Source: JANPCX01 sp031431125 (GTDB lineage: Bacteria > Pseudomonadota > Gammaproteobacteria > Burkholderiales > Burkholderiaceae_C). Taken from it: a stretch of 49,532 nt of DNA. Below, in pieces: positions 7,288 through 14,997 of this stretch (within the stretch, counting starts at the first letter, position 1; each line of letters starts with the position of its first letter). The position numbers and the translations under genes were made by a program. The stretch lies in the NCBI GenBank assembly GCA_031431125.1, contig JANPCX010000080.1, positions 1-49,532 of the forward strand, read 5' to 3'. The notes beneath the pieces are model-generated. The model was not told where the DNA came from. It saw only the letters and a program-made list of their open reading frames with translations, and did no database searches.

Positions 7288-7869
7288 TCATGGCGCTGAC
7301 GCGCTCGCCATCAAACCCGTTTCGCGTTCAAGCTGCGCCGCCACTTTGGGCTCGAATCCTTTGAGGTGGGCAATGATGCGCACGGTCTCTGCCGGGTTGT
7401 GCCGCTCCAAATGCACCCGCGCCAGCTGGTACCAGCCATAAGGGCTCATCGGTTGCAGTTCGGTGTTTCTCTTGAGGGCGACAACCGCTTCGTCGTGGCG
7501 CTGCAGCCGGATCAGCACCAAACCCAGGCCGTACCAGGCACGGTCCAACTCGGGTCGCAAGCGGGTGGCCTGCTCAAACGCATGACAGGCTTCTTGCCAG
7601 CGCTCGTGTTCTTCCAACAAGAACCCGAGGTTGAACCATGCCACACCGTGCTCAGGCTGCTGCGACAGCAGGGCCTCGTAGGCGGCAATCGCCTGCGGTT
7701 TGCGCTCCAACAAGGCCAACAAATGAGCCCGGCTGAGGGCGGCGTAGTGGTCTTGGGGAAAGCGCTGGAGCAAACGTTCGTAAATGGCCAAAGCCGCTTG
7801 GTTTCGGCCTAACAACAAACACAACCAAGCTTGGCCGCGCCACAACGACTGGGACAAATTCAAACTCAT
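7288..7869 (-). CDS. Tetratricopeptide-repeat protein
   Basis: The 193-residue protein starts MSLNLSQSLWRGQ and is built almost wholly of TPR-like helix pairs with periodic W-LG-Y-A-A-P residues (for example YERLLQRFPQDHYAALSRAH, then AWFNLGFLLEEHERWQEA and AWYGLGLVLIRLQRHDEA). Such proteins act as scaffolds for protein-protein contacts. No signal peptide is evident, so it is likely cytoplasmic. GGAGGTG precedes the ATG at 7869. Its start overlaps the stop of the upstream membrane-protein gene (ATGA), which suggests translational coupling. The partner is unknown. Confidence 0.75.
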   Translation of the reverse strand: MSLNLSQSLWRGQAWLCLLLGRNQAALAIYERLLQRFPQDHYAALSRAHLLALLERKPQAIAAYEALLSQQPEHGVAWFNLGFLLEEHERWQEACHAFEQATRLRPELDRAWYGLGLVLIRLQRHDEAVVALKRNTELQPMSPYGWYQLARVHLERHNPAETVRIIAHLKGFEPKVAAQLERETGLMASASAP

Positions 7870-8162
7870 CTGCACACCTCCATACCCAAGGCCAAACAGG
7901 TGTTGATTTTTAAAATCAACGCGCACAACCAAATGAAAAACAGCAAACAAGCCGCGACCAAAGGCATGTGCCGGTCCAGGATTTGTTTGGGCGCGATAAA
8001 CCGCGCGGCTTGAATGAAGGGTTTGGTGAGCACCTGAAAAAATTGGTAGAACACGTTGCCATCACGTTTGGCACCGGCCAACAAACCCAATAGCCACTGG
8101 CCCAAAAGGCACATCAGGGCAATCTCGGCAACCAACTTCAAGGCAGAAACAAACAACAGCAT
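7866..8162 (-). CDS. Small conserved membrane protein, YggT-like layout
   Basis: A 98-residue protein with hydrophobic segments at about 1-30 and 67-87 and a central amphipathic stretch FYQFFQVLTKPFIQAARFI. The layout (membrane span, FxVLTxPF, arginine, membrane span) recalls half of a YggT protein, but the match is weak and I do not assign a function. The ATG at 8162 was chosen; a GTG two codons upstream is possible. The stop overlaps the TPR gene start by four bases, so the two products probably act together. Confidence 0.6.
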   Translation of the reverse strand: MLLFVSALKLVAEIALMCLLGQWLLGLLAGAKRDGNVFYQFFQVLTKPFIQAARFIAPKQILDRHMPLVAACLLFFIWLCALILKINTCLALGMEVCR

Positions 8163-8278
8163 GCGCACCCTTTTTATCGAATGGGGCGACTGTTGGCGCT
8201 GGGCCTTACTGATTTCTTACAACGCGGGATCACGTGCTGGAGAACCCGCATAGGAGTTACGCGGGGGTGCCCCGCAGG

Positions 8279-11200
8279 TCAATGCCCGATTTGAGCCTGC
8301 AGGTCGGTTGAGGGTGTTTGGTTGGCACCGGGCACCTGGCGTCTGGCGAATAGGCTGTACACGGTGGGCACCACGAAGAGTGTGAGCACTGTGCCCAGGC
8401 TCATGCCGCCCACAATCACCCAGCCGATCTGCTGGCGGCTCTCAGCACCTGCGCCGGTCGCCAAGGCCAGGGGCAATGCGCCCAGCACCATGGCACCTGT
8501 GGTCATCAAGATGGGGCGCAGCCGCATGCTGCTGGCTTTGATCAGCGCCTCCAACATGGGTTCACCCTCCTGGCGCAACTGGTTGCTGAACTCCACGATG
8601 AGGATGCCGTGTTTGGTGATCAAACCAATCAAGGTGATGAGTCCAATCTTGGAATACACATTCAGCGTGCCGCCAGTCCAGTACATGGCGAGCAAAGCGC
8701 CGAGCATGGACAGTGGCACCGTCGTCATGATGACCAACGGGTCCACAAAACTCTCAAACTGTGCCGCCAGCACCAAAAAGATAAAAAGTGCTGACAAACC
8801 AAACACCAAACCGAGGGCACTGCTGGATTCACGGAACTCGCGTGATGAGCCCCCAAGCTCAGTGGCATAACCCGGTTTGAGTACTTTTTTGGCCGCTTCG
8901 TCCAAGTATTGAAGTGCCTCTCCCAAGGAATAACCGGGCGCGAGATTGGCAGTGATGGTCACGGAGCGGCGCTGGTTGAAGTGGTTCAACTCGCGTGGGC
9001 TCACCGCCTCGCGCACCTTGACCATGGACGACAGCGGCAACATCACATCGTTGCGTCCGCGCACAAAGAGGTGGTCAATTTGGTCGGGCGTGATGCGGTC
9101 TGCGCTTTCGGTTTGCACGATGACGTCGTACTGCTCGGCGTCACGTTTGTAGCGGGTCACGTTGCGTCCGCCGAGCATGGTCTCCACCGTGCGTGCCACT
9201 TGCTCCACGCTGACACCCGCATCGGCCGCACGGTCGCGGTCGACTTCGAGAAAGATTTCGGGTTTGTTCAAACGCAGGTCGGTTTCAGGTTGAAGCAGGC
9301 CGGGGTTTTTGGCCATCTCGGCCATCAGCTGTTGCGACACACGGGACAGGTTGTCATAGCTGTCGCTGGTGACGATGACGAAGTTGATCGGTCGTTCGCG
9401 AAAGCCCTGCCCCAAACTCGGCGGCGTGATCGGCGATGCCGTGACACCAGGCAAACCGGCAAAACGCGGTTGCAACTCGCGGGCCAATTGAATGGTGGTT
9501 TTGCTGCGCTCCTCCCAGTCCTTGGCCCGCAGAAAAGCAATGCCTTGCGACACGGTCGGGTTGCCGCTGACGGTGAACACGCGGTCGAACTCGGGGTACT
9601 CCATGCCGATGCGTTCAATCTCGAGCAAATAACGCGCGGTGTAGGCCAAGGTGGAGCCGTCGGGTGCGTTGACGTTGGAGACCACGACGCCGCGGTCTTC
9701 CAGCGGTGCCAACTCACTCTTGGCGTTCAAGAAGAGCCACACGCTGGCGGCGGCACTGAGCACCATGACCATCACGACGAGCCAGCGGTGGCCCAACAGC
9801 ACCCAGCGCAAGCTCGTGCCGTAGCCACGCGTCAGACCGCCCAGGATGGACTCCATCGTCCGGTCAAAACGATTGGGTTGCGCTTCATGCTTGAGCAACT
9901 TGCTGCACATCATGGGTGTGAGCGTCAGCGCCACAAAACCCGAGACCAGCACCGCGCCCGCCAAGGTCAAGGCAAACTCCACAAACAAGCGCCCGGTTCG
10001 CCCCGGTGTGAAAACCAAAGGCGCGTAGACAGCCGCCAAGGTCAGCGTCATGGCCACCACCGCAAAACCAATCTCGCGTGCACCGCGCAGAGCGGCCTGG
10101 AAGGGTTCCATGCCTTCTTCAACGTGCCGAAAAATGTTCTCCAATACGACGATGGCATCGTCCACCACCAAACCAATGGCCAACACCAAGGCCAAGAGAG
10201 TCAAGGTGTTGATGGTGAAACCGGCCAATGCCATCAACGCGAAGGTGCCGATCAAACTGACCGGGATGGTGACCAGGGGAATCACCGCCGCACGCACGTG
10301 CCGCAAAAACACAAAAATCACCACCGCGACCAGCAACATGGCCTCAGCGATGGTTTTGTACACCGCCGCGATGGAGCGCTCAATGAAGACGGCGTTGTCG
10401 TTGGCCACTTGCACCTTGACACTGGCGGGCAGGTCTTGGGCCACCAGGGGCAATATTTTTCGCACGCCATCGGCCACTTCCAGGGGGTTGGCGGTGGCTT
10501 GGCGGATCACGCCCACCGAGATGGCGGGCACGCCGTTCAAGCGCACACTGCTGCGTTCGTCGGCAGGGCCTTCGGCAATGCGCGCCACGTCACGCAACCG
10601 AACCGAGTAGCCATTCACCACCTTGAGCGACACCTCACCAAATTGGGTGGGCGTGTTCAAGTCGGTTCGCGCGGTGACGTTGAATTCACGTTGTTGACTC
10701 TCGATGCGCCCGGCGGGGACTTCCAGGTTTTGCCGCCGCAGCGCGTCTTCGACGTCTTGCACGGTGAGGCGATAAGAAGACAGTTTGTCGGCATCCAGCC
10801 AAATGCGCATCGCGAATTTGCGCTCACCGTTGATGACCACATCAGCAGCACCCGGTACGGTTTGCAGCCGGGGTTTGAGCACGCGGTTGGCCAAGTCGGA
10901 CAACTGCAGCGGCGACAAACTGGGGCTGCTGAGCGCAATTTGTATGGTGGGCGTGGCGTCGGCTTCCACCTTGGCAATGACGGGCTCTTCCACCGCTTGC
11001 GGCAGGCGGCCCCGAACGCGGGACACACGATCGCGCACATCGGCCGCCGCGTTGTCGGGATTTTTTTCAAGCTTGAAACTGACCGTGATTTGGCTGCGCT
11101 CAGAGCGAGAAATCGAGGTCACGACATCCACCCCGTCGATGCCGGAGATGGAGTCTTCCAGGATTTTGCTGACCTGGGACTCAATCACCTCGGATGAAGC

Positions 11201-11359
11201 ACCGACCAGGCGTGTGGACACATTCACCACCGGCACGTCAATGCGAGGGTATTCACGAAGCTGCAATTTGGAGAACGACACAACGCCCAGGAGCACCAGT
11301 AAGAGCGACATCACCGTCGCCAAGACGGGGCGGCGTATCGAAATGTCAGACAACTTCAT
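8279..11359 (-). CDS. RND efflux permease, HAE1 family
   Basis: A 1026-residue inner-membrane proton-driven exporter of the AcrB/MexB type, which pumps drugs, dyes or solvents through a periplasmic adaptor and an outer-membrane channel. It starts MKLSDISIRRPVLATVMSLL with the first span, has the large periplasmic loop, then the duplicated half from about residue 520. The span-4 motif LALVLAIGLVVDDAIVVLEN carries the two aspartates used for proton transfer. The ATG at 11359 was chosen over an upstream TTG. It lies 33 bases after the membrane fusion gene, forming an operon. No outer-membrane TolC-like gene is in the window. Confidence 0.95.
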   Translation of the reverse strand: MKLSDISIRRPVLATVMSLLLVLLGVVSFSKLQLREYPRIDVPVVNVSTRLVGASSEVIESQVSKILEDSISGIDGVDVVTSISRSERSQITVSFKLEKNPDNAAADVRDRVSRVRGRLPQAVEEPVIAKVEADATPTIQIALSSPSLSPLQLSDLANRVLKPRLQTVPGAADVVINGERKFAMRIWLDADKLSSYRLTVQDVEDALRRQNLEVPAGRIESQQREFNVTARTDLNTPTQFGEVSLKVVNGYSVRLRDVARIAEGPADERSSVRLNGVPAISVGVIRQATANPLEVADGVRKILPLVAQDLPASVKVQVANDNAVFIERSIAAVYKTIAEAMLLVAVVIFVFLRHVRAAVIPLVTIPVSLIGTFALMALAGFTINTLTLLALVLAIGLVVDDAIVVLENIFRHVEEGMEPFQAALRGAREIGFAVVAMTLTLAAVYAPLVFTPGRTGRLFVEFALTLAGAVLVSGFVALTLTPMMCSKLLKHEAQPNRFDRTMESILGGLTRGYGTSLRWVLLGHRWLVVMVMVLSAAASVWLFLNAKSELAPLEDRGVVVSNVNAPDGSTLAYTARYLLEIERIGMEYPEFDRVFTVSGNPTVSQGIAFLRAKDWEERSKTTIQLARELQPRFAGLPGVTASPITPPSLGQGFRERPINFVIVTSDSYDNLSRVSQQLMAEMAKNPGLLQPETDLRLNKPEIFLEVDRDRAADAGVSVEQVARTVETMLGGRNVTRYKRDAEQYDVIVQTESADRITPDQIDHLFVRGRNDVMLPLSSMVKVREAVSPRELNHFNQRRSVTITANLAPGYSLGEALQYLDEAAKKVLKPGYATELGGSSREFRESSSALGLVFGLSALFIFLVLAAQFESFVDPLVIMTTVPLSMLGALLAMYWTGGTLNVYSKIGLITLIGLITKHGILIVEFSNQLRQEGEPMLEALIKASSMRLRPILMTTGAMVLGALPLALATGAGAESRQQIGWVIVGGMSLGTVLTLFVVPTVYSLFARRQVPGANQTPSTDLQAQIGH

Positions 11360-11392
11360 GGGCGGGACTCCGATACGCGGGCGGTGCAAACA

Positions 11393-12637
11393 TCAGCGTG
11401 CCGCATTGGATGCTGCAGCGGCGGCCCCACCCGACGCGCCGCTGGCCGGCGCTGCCGCAGATGCCGCGCGCCGCGCGCCACCCCCTTGGCCGCGCCCCAA
11501 CTCCACCACCTTCAGTGGCGAGCCGTCGGCCCGCATGAGGCGCGCTTGCCCAGCGGTGACGATTGGGTCTCCCAGGGCGACGCCTTCCAGAATTTCCACT
11601 TTGCCCGGCACACGCAAACCAATCTTGGCTTCTATGCGTTGAGACACCGGGGGCTTGCCAGGCTCAGACGCGCTGATCACCTTGATCAAAAACTGCTTGC
11701 CGCCTTGGGGTACCAACGCTTCTTCCGGAACCACCAGGGCGCCGGCGCGCTCAGAGAACACAATGCCTGTGCGGGCAAACATGCCAGGCTTGAGCAACCC
11801 CTGTGCGTTGGGCAGCTTGGCGCGCACCAGCACCGAACGTCCATTGGCGTCGACTTGAGAGTCCAGCGCTTGCACTTGGCCCGCGAAGGTTTTGTTGGGC
11901 ATGGCCTCGAGGACCACGGTGACGGCTTGGCCGACTTTGACGCGGTTGATGACGCGCTCGGGCAAACGAAAATCCACCAACATGCTGGAGATGTCTTCCA
12001 GGTTGATGAGGTCGGCCCCGTCTTTCACATAGTCGCCCACGTTCACCAAACGAATACCCGCCCGGCCATCAAAGGGGGCCAACATGCGCATGCGCGCCTG
12101 CTGCGCCTGGGACAGGGCCACCTGGGCTTGAGCCACTTGCAAATTCGCCAAGGCCTGGTCCACCACACTTTGGCTGACAAAGTTCTGCGCCAAGAGTTCG
12201 CGGTTGCGCTGCAGTTGCGTTTGGGCAATACCAGCTTGGGCCTGGGCCTGTTGAACTTGTGCCGCTTGCAGCGCGTCATCCAGTTGCACCAACAACTGGC
12301 CACGTTTGACGGCTTGGCCGTCTGCGAATCCCAGTTGTTTCACACGACCGCTCACCTCGGGCCGCAGCATCACACCTTGCTTGGACCGCAAGGTACCGAT
12401 GGCCTGGGTTTCGTCTTTGAGGTCGGCCGCTTCCACCTTGGCCACCTCGACAGCGATGGGGCCGCCTCGATCACCCGCTGCCGGGGCGGCTGATGTCGCG
12501 GGTGTCGTCGCGGTCGCACCTGCAGCCGACGGAGAACTCGCCCACTTGAACGCACCTGGGTTCTGCAACCAGTAGGCGGCCGCCAAAGCGCCCACGGCGA
12601 GGGCGATGACAACAAAATGCAGTTTCTTCAACGCCAT
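11393..12637 (-). CDS. RND periplasmic adaptor (membrane fusion protein)
   Basis: The 414-residue product links the permease to an outer-membrane channel. It has an N-terminal signal anchor (about 6-25), a low-complexity Ala/Thr/Pro linker, then the biotinyl-lipoyl half domain (RPEVSGRVKQLGFADGQAVKRGQLLVQLDD), a Gln/Ala-rich helical hairpin (about 125-180), the second lipoyl half (APFDGRAGIRLVNVGDYV), a beta-barrel domain (about 220-300) and a membrane-proximal domain. The C-terminus is an unusual Gly/Ala-rich tail (about 385-414). No lipobox cysteine is seen, so it is probably anchored by its N-terminal span. First gene of the pump operon. Confidence 0.93.
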   Translation of the reverse strand: MALKKLHFVVIALAVGALAAAYWLQNPGAFKWASSPSAAGATATTPATSAAPAAGDRGGPIAVEVAKVEAADLKDETQAIGTLRSKQGVMLRPEVSGRVKQLGFADGQAVKRGQLLVQLDDALQAAQVQQAQAQAGIAQTQLQRNRELLAQNFVSQSVVDQALANLQVAQAQVALSQAQQARMRMLAPFDGRAGIRLVNVGDYVKDGADLINLEDISSMLVDFRLPERVINRVKVGQAVTVVLEAMPNKTFAGQVQALDSQVDANGRSVLVRAKLPNAQGLLKPGMFARTGIVFSERAGALVVPEEALVPQGGKQFLIKVISASEPGKPPVSQRIEAKIGLRVPGKVEILEGVALGDPIVTAGQARLMRADGSPLKVVELGRGQGGGARRAASAAAPASGASGGAAAAASNAAR

Positions 12638-12694
12638 CCAAAAACCTCGATTGCAACAACTGGAAACACAGCGCTAATGTAAGGGGTGGCCCCG

Positions 12695-12857
12695 GGTGTC
12701 GCGAGCCAGAAATATCGACACATGAAAACGTGTCTTCGCCCCGATGGCAGCGTTGCAAATCCGCGCGATACCAAGCGGTATCGCTGTGGTTTGCGCCTTG
12801 CCTTCGGGGCGAATCCATCGTTTTCATTTTGTGTCGATATTTCTGACTCGCGACACC
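12695..12857. repeat. 163-bp giant imperfect palindrome
   Basis: The whole segment folds on itself. Outer arms (GGTGTCGCGAG..., 12695-12722 and 12830-12857) differ at one position in about 27 bases. Pairing continues inward through ATGAAAACG, TTCGCCCCGA and finally GATACC-AAGC-GGTATC (12768-12783) as the tip. It contains no gene. It lies 7 bases past the rnhA stop and 57 bases upstream of the efflux adaptor start. It could be a MITE-type insertion or a transcribed structure that blocks read-through. Confidence 0.75.
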
Positions 12858-12864
12858 AGCGGAA

Positions 12865-13347
12865 TCAGGTCGCGGCTACGGATTCCGCGCCACGGTTGGC
12901 CAGCATGTCGGCACGCTCGTTGCCCGGATCGCCCGAGTGGCCTTTGACCCAGCGCCAGTCCACATGGTGCAAGTCGCGCAGCGCGTCCAAGCGTTGCCAC
13001 AGGTCAGCATTTTTCACGGGCTTGTTGTCGGCGGTTTTCCAACCACGTTTTTTCCAGTTGTGTATCCACTCGGTGATGCCTTGGCGCACGTACTGGCTGT
13101 CGGTGTAAATGTGCACCTCGCAGCTGCGTTTGAGCGATGCCAAGGCTTCGATCACGGCTGTGAGTTCCATGCGGTTGTTGGTGGTGTCCATCTCGCCGCC
13201 AAAGAGTTCAATCTCTTTGCCTTTGCTGGACAACCAGGCGCCCCAGCCACCTCGGCCCGGGTTGCCTTTGCACGCCCCATCGGTATAAATGGTGACCAAA
13301 GGACGGGGAATTTGAGGGGCTGTTTCAGATGTCGGAAGTGTGCTCAT
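12865..13347 (-). CDS. rnhA: Ribonuclease HI
   Basis: RNase HI cuts the RNA strand of RNA-DNA hybrids, removing primers and R-loops. The 160-residue product has the catalytic carboxylates in IYTDGACKGNPG (D23), NNRMELTAVIEAL (E61), IYTDSQYV (D83) and GNERADMLA (D147), and the conserved histidine in VKGHSGD (H137). The basic segment WKKRGWKTADNKPVKN is the substrate-binding handle of the E. coli type. The ATG at 13347 overlaps the stop of the upstream methyltransferase gene (ATGA), which decides the start. This gene pair is conserved in betaproteobacteria. Confidence 0.97.
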   Translation of the reverse strand: MSTLPTSETAPQIPRPLVTIYTDGACKGNPGRGGWGAWLSSKGKEIELFGGEMDTTNNRMELTAVIEALASLKRSCEVHIYTDSQYVRQGITEWIHNWKKRGWKTADNKPVKNADLWQRLDALRDLHHVDWRWVKGHSGDPGNERADMLANRGAESVAAT

Positions 13348-14234
13348 TCGTTGCCAGAAATTTGTTTGCGGCGGTGCGCCACCACGGCCGGCACCGCTTG
13401 TTTGCGTGCTTTGCTGGGAGGGGCCAAACCCACCAAGCGCATGCCACGCACCCTTTTCACCACCACCACCATGTAGACCGATCCGAACACGGGCCACCAA
13501 CGCTCGCCCACGCTGTCCATCCACGCGCAGCGCTCCAACCAAAGAGGCGAATTCAAGGGCGGCCGGTAGCAGCCAAACCGTGCTGACACCACATCAAAAC
13601 TCAACAACCGCAACCAGTCGCGCAAGCGACGGTAGCCGATGAATTCACCCGCTCGCGGCATGAACAGGGGTTTGTTTTCCCCCAAGCCCACGCTGCGCCG
13701 CAGATGGCCCAAACGTTGGCGCAAACCCCACAAACTCGTTGGGTTGAAGCCCAAAATAACCGCATGGCCTTCGGGTCGCAATACACGATCAACCTCACCC
13801 AAGGCCCGATGTGGGTCCTCGGCCAACTCCAGCGAATGGGGCAGAACCACCAAGTCCATGCTTTGCGCGTCCAGGGGCAACGCATCAAAGTCACACACCA
13901 AAGACGGCGCGACCGAATAGGACCGCGACCAAGGTTCTACAGTACGGGGGTGATTCAGACTTTGCAACATCGGCGATGCGGCAGCTACAGCAGTCGCATC
14001 AACACCCTGTGTTTGTATGCGCTCTATGTCGCAAGCATCCACCGCCAGCCAGCGGTGCGGCATGCGGTTGTCGCGCAAACCTTGCAGGGCAGGCATACCC
14101 ATTTGCAAAGCGTGAAAACCAAAGAGATCAACCACCGCAGCGTCGAGCTGTTGCTGCTCCCAAGCGAGCAGGTCAACACCTGCGGGGGTATGCAGCCACT
14201 GGGCCAAACTTATAATCGAGCGCTTGTCTGCCAT
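13344..14234 (-). CDS. SAM-dependent methyltransferase-like protein
   Basis: A 296-residue protein, MADKRSIISLAQWLHTPAGVDLLAWEQQQLD, of the class I methyltransferase type (Methyltransf_11-like). It shows the post-motif region FDALPLDAQSMDLVVLPHSLELAEDPHRALGEVDRVLRPEGHAVILGFNPTSLWG (about 128-182). The glycine-rich motif I is weak, so cofactor binding is uncertain. The substrate is unknown. The start ATG at 14234 shares two bases with the ATG of divergent gloB. Its stop overlaps the rnhA start by four bases. Confidence 0.8.
   Translation of the reverse strand: MADKRSIISLAQWLHTPAGVDLLAWEQQQLDAAVVDLFGFHALQMGMPALQGLRDNRMPHRWLAVDACDIERIQTQGVDATAVAAASPMLQSLNHPRTVEPWSRSYSVAPSLVCDFDALPLDAQSMDLVVLPHSLELAEDPHRALGEVDRVLRPEGHAVILGFNPTSLWGLRQRLGHLRRSVGLGENKPLFMPRAGEFIGYRRLRDWLRLLSFDVVSARFGCYRPPLNSPLWLERCAWMDSVGERWWPVFGSVYMVVVVKRVRGMRLVGLAPPSKARKQAVPAVVAHRRKQISGNE
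14211..14216 (+). promoter_or_regulatory. Consensus -10 box for gloB inside the methyltransferase gene
   Basis: TATAAT lies 16 bases before the gloB ATG and inside the first codons of the divergent methyltransferase gene. A start site about 7 bases further on would leave a leader of only about 10 bases. No clear -35 box is seen. Inference from sequence only. Confidence 0.45.
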
Positions 14235-14997
14235 GAAACTGATTGCACTACCCGCCTTTACGGACAACTACATCTGGATGCTGCACGATGGCCAACATGC
14301 CATCGTCGTCGACCCAGGGGATGGTGCGCCGGTGCTGCACGCTCTGGCGTCAATGCAACTGACGCTGGTGGGCATTCTAGTGACCCACCACCACCACGAC
14401 CACACCGCAGGCCTTCAGAGCCTGCGTTCTGTTTTGAAGGGGCCGGTGTGGGGACCTGCCCGCGAAACCATAACCGGTCCATACACGCCTGTTGGCGAAG
14501 GTGATCGTTTCGAATTGCTGGGTGAAGTATGGAATGTGATGGACATTCCAGGCCACACGGCCGGACATGTGGCCTACTTTTCTGAAACAGATGGTGAGCC
14601 CATCGTTTTCTGCGGCGACACTTTGTTCTCAGGCGGTTGCGGCCGCCTTTTTGAAGGCACACCCGCCCAAATGCACCAGTCCCTGCAGCGCCTGGCCGCG
14701 CTGCCCAGCAACACTCGGGTATGCTGCGGCCACGAATACACACTGGCGAATTTGGCTTTCGCGCAAGCGGTAGAACCCGAGAACCCTGACGTGGCAATGC
14801 ACCTGACCTGGTGTCAACGCGCACGCGAACAACAAGCGCCCACCCTGCCCTCCAGCATTGGACGCGAACTGAGCATCAACCCGTTCCTGCGTGTGCATGT
14901 GGCAGGCGTCATGGACCAAGCGTTGCAACACGGTGCATTGAGCCGCGAAGGCGTGCAGGTGTTTGCAGCGCTTAGACAATGGAAGAACACGTTTTGA
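14233..14997 (+). CDS. gloB: Hydroxyacylglutathione hydrolase (glyoxalase II)
   Basis: GloB hydrolyses S-lactoylglutathione to lactate and glutathione, the last step of methylglyoxal detoxification in the cytoplasm. The 254-residue product has the metallo-beta-lactamase metal motif THHHHDH (H52, H54, D56, H57), further ligands in IPGHTAGH and FCGDTLFSGGCGRLFEGT, and the C-terminal glyoxalase II substrate region with CGHEYT and NPFLR. The start MKLIALPAFTDNYIW fits the family. Its start codon overlaps that of the divergent methyltransferase gene. Its 3' end overlaps mltD by 19 bases. Confidence 0.96.
   Translation: MKLIALPAFTDNYIWMLHDGQHAIVVDPGDGAPVLHALASMQLTLVGILVTHHHHDHTAGLQSLRSVLKGPVWGPARETITGPYTPVGEGDRFELLGEVWNVMDIPGHTAGHVAYFSETDGEPIVFCGDTLFSGGCGRLFEGTPAQMHQSLQRLAALPSNTRVCCGHEYTLANLAFAQAVEPENPDVAMHLTWCQRAREQQAPTLPSSIGRELSINPFLRVHVAGVMDQALQHGALSREGVQVFAALRQWKNTF

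Noticed and set aside
8163..8278. Hairpin GCGGGGGTGCCCCGC after the RND gene as an intrinsic terminator
   Set aside because: No run of T follows on the minus strand, so termination is not supported.
8909..11197. Open frame of 762 codons on the plus strand opposite the RND permease
   Set aside because: Low-complexity His/Gln/Arg-rich product typical of antisense frames in GC-rich genes; the permease is clearly real.
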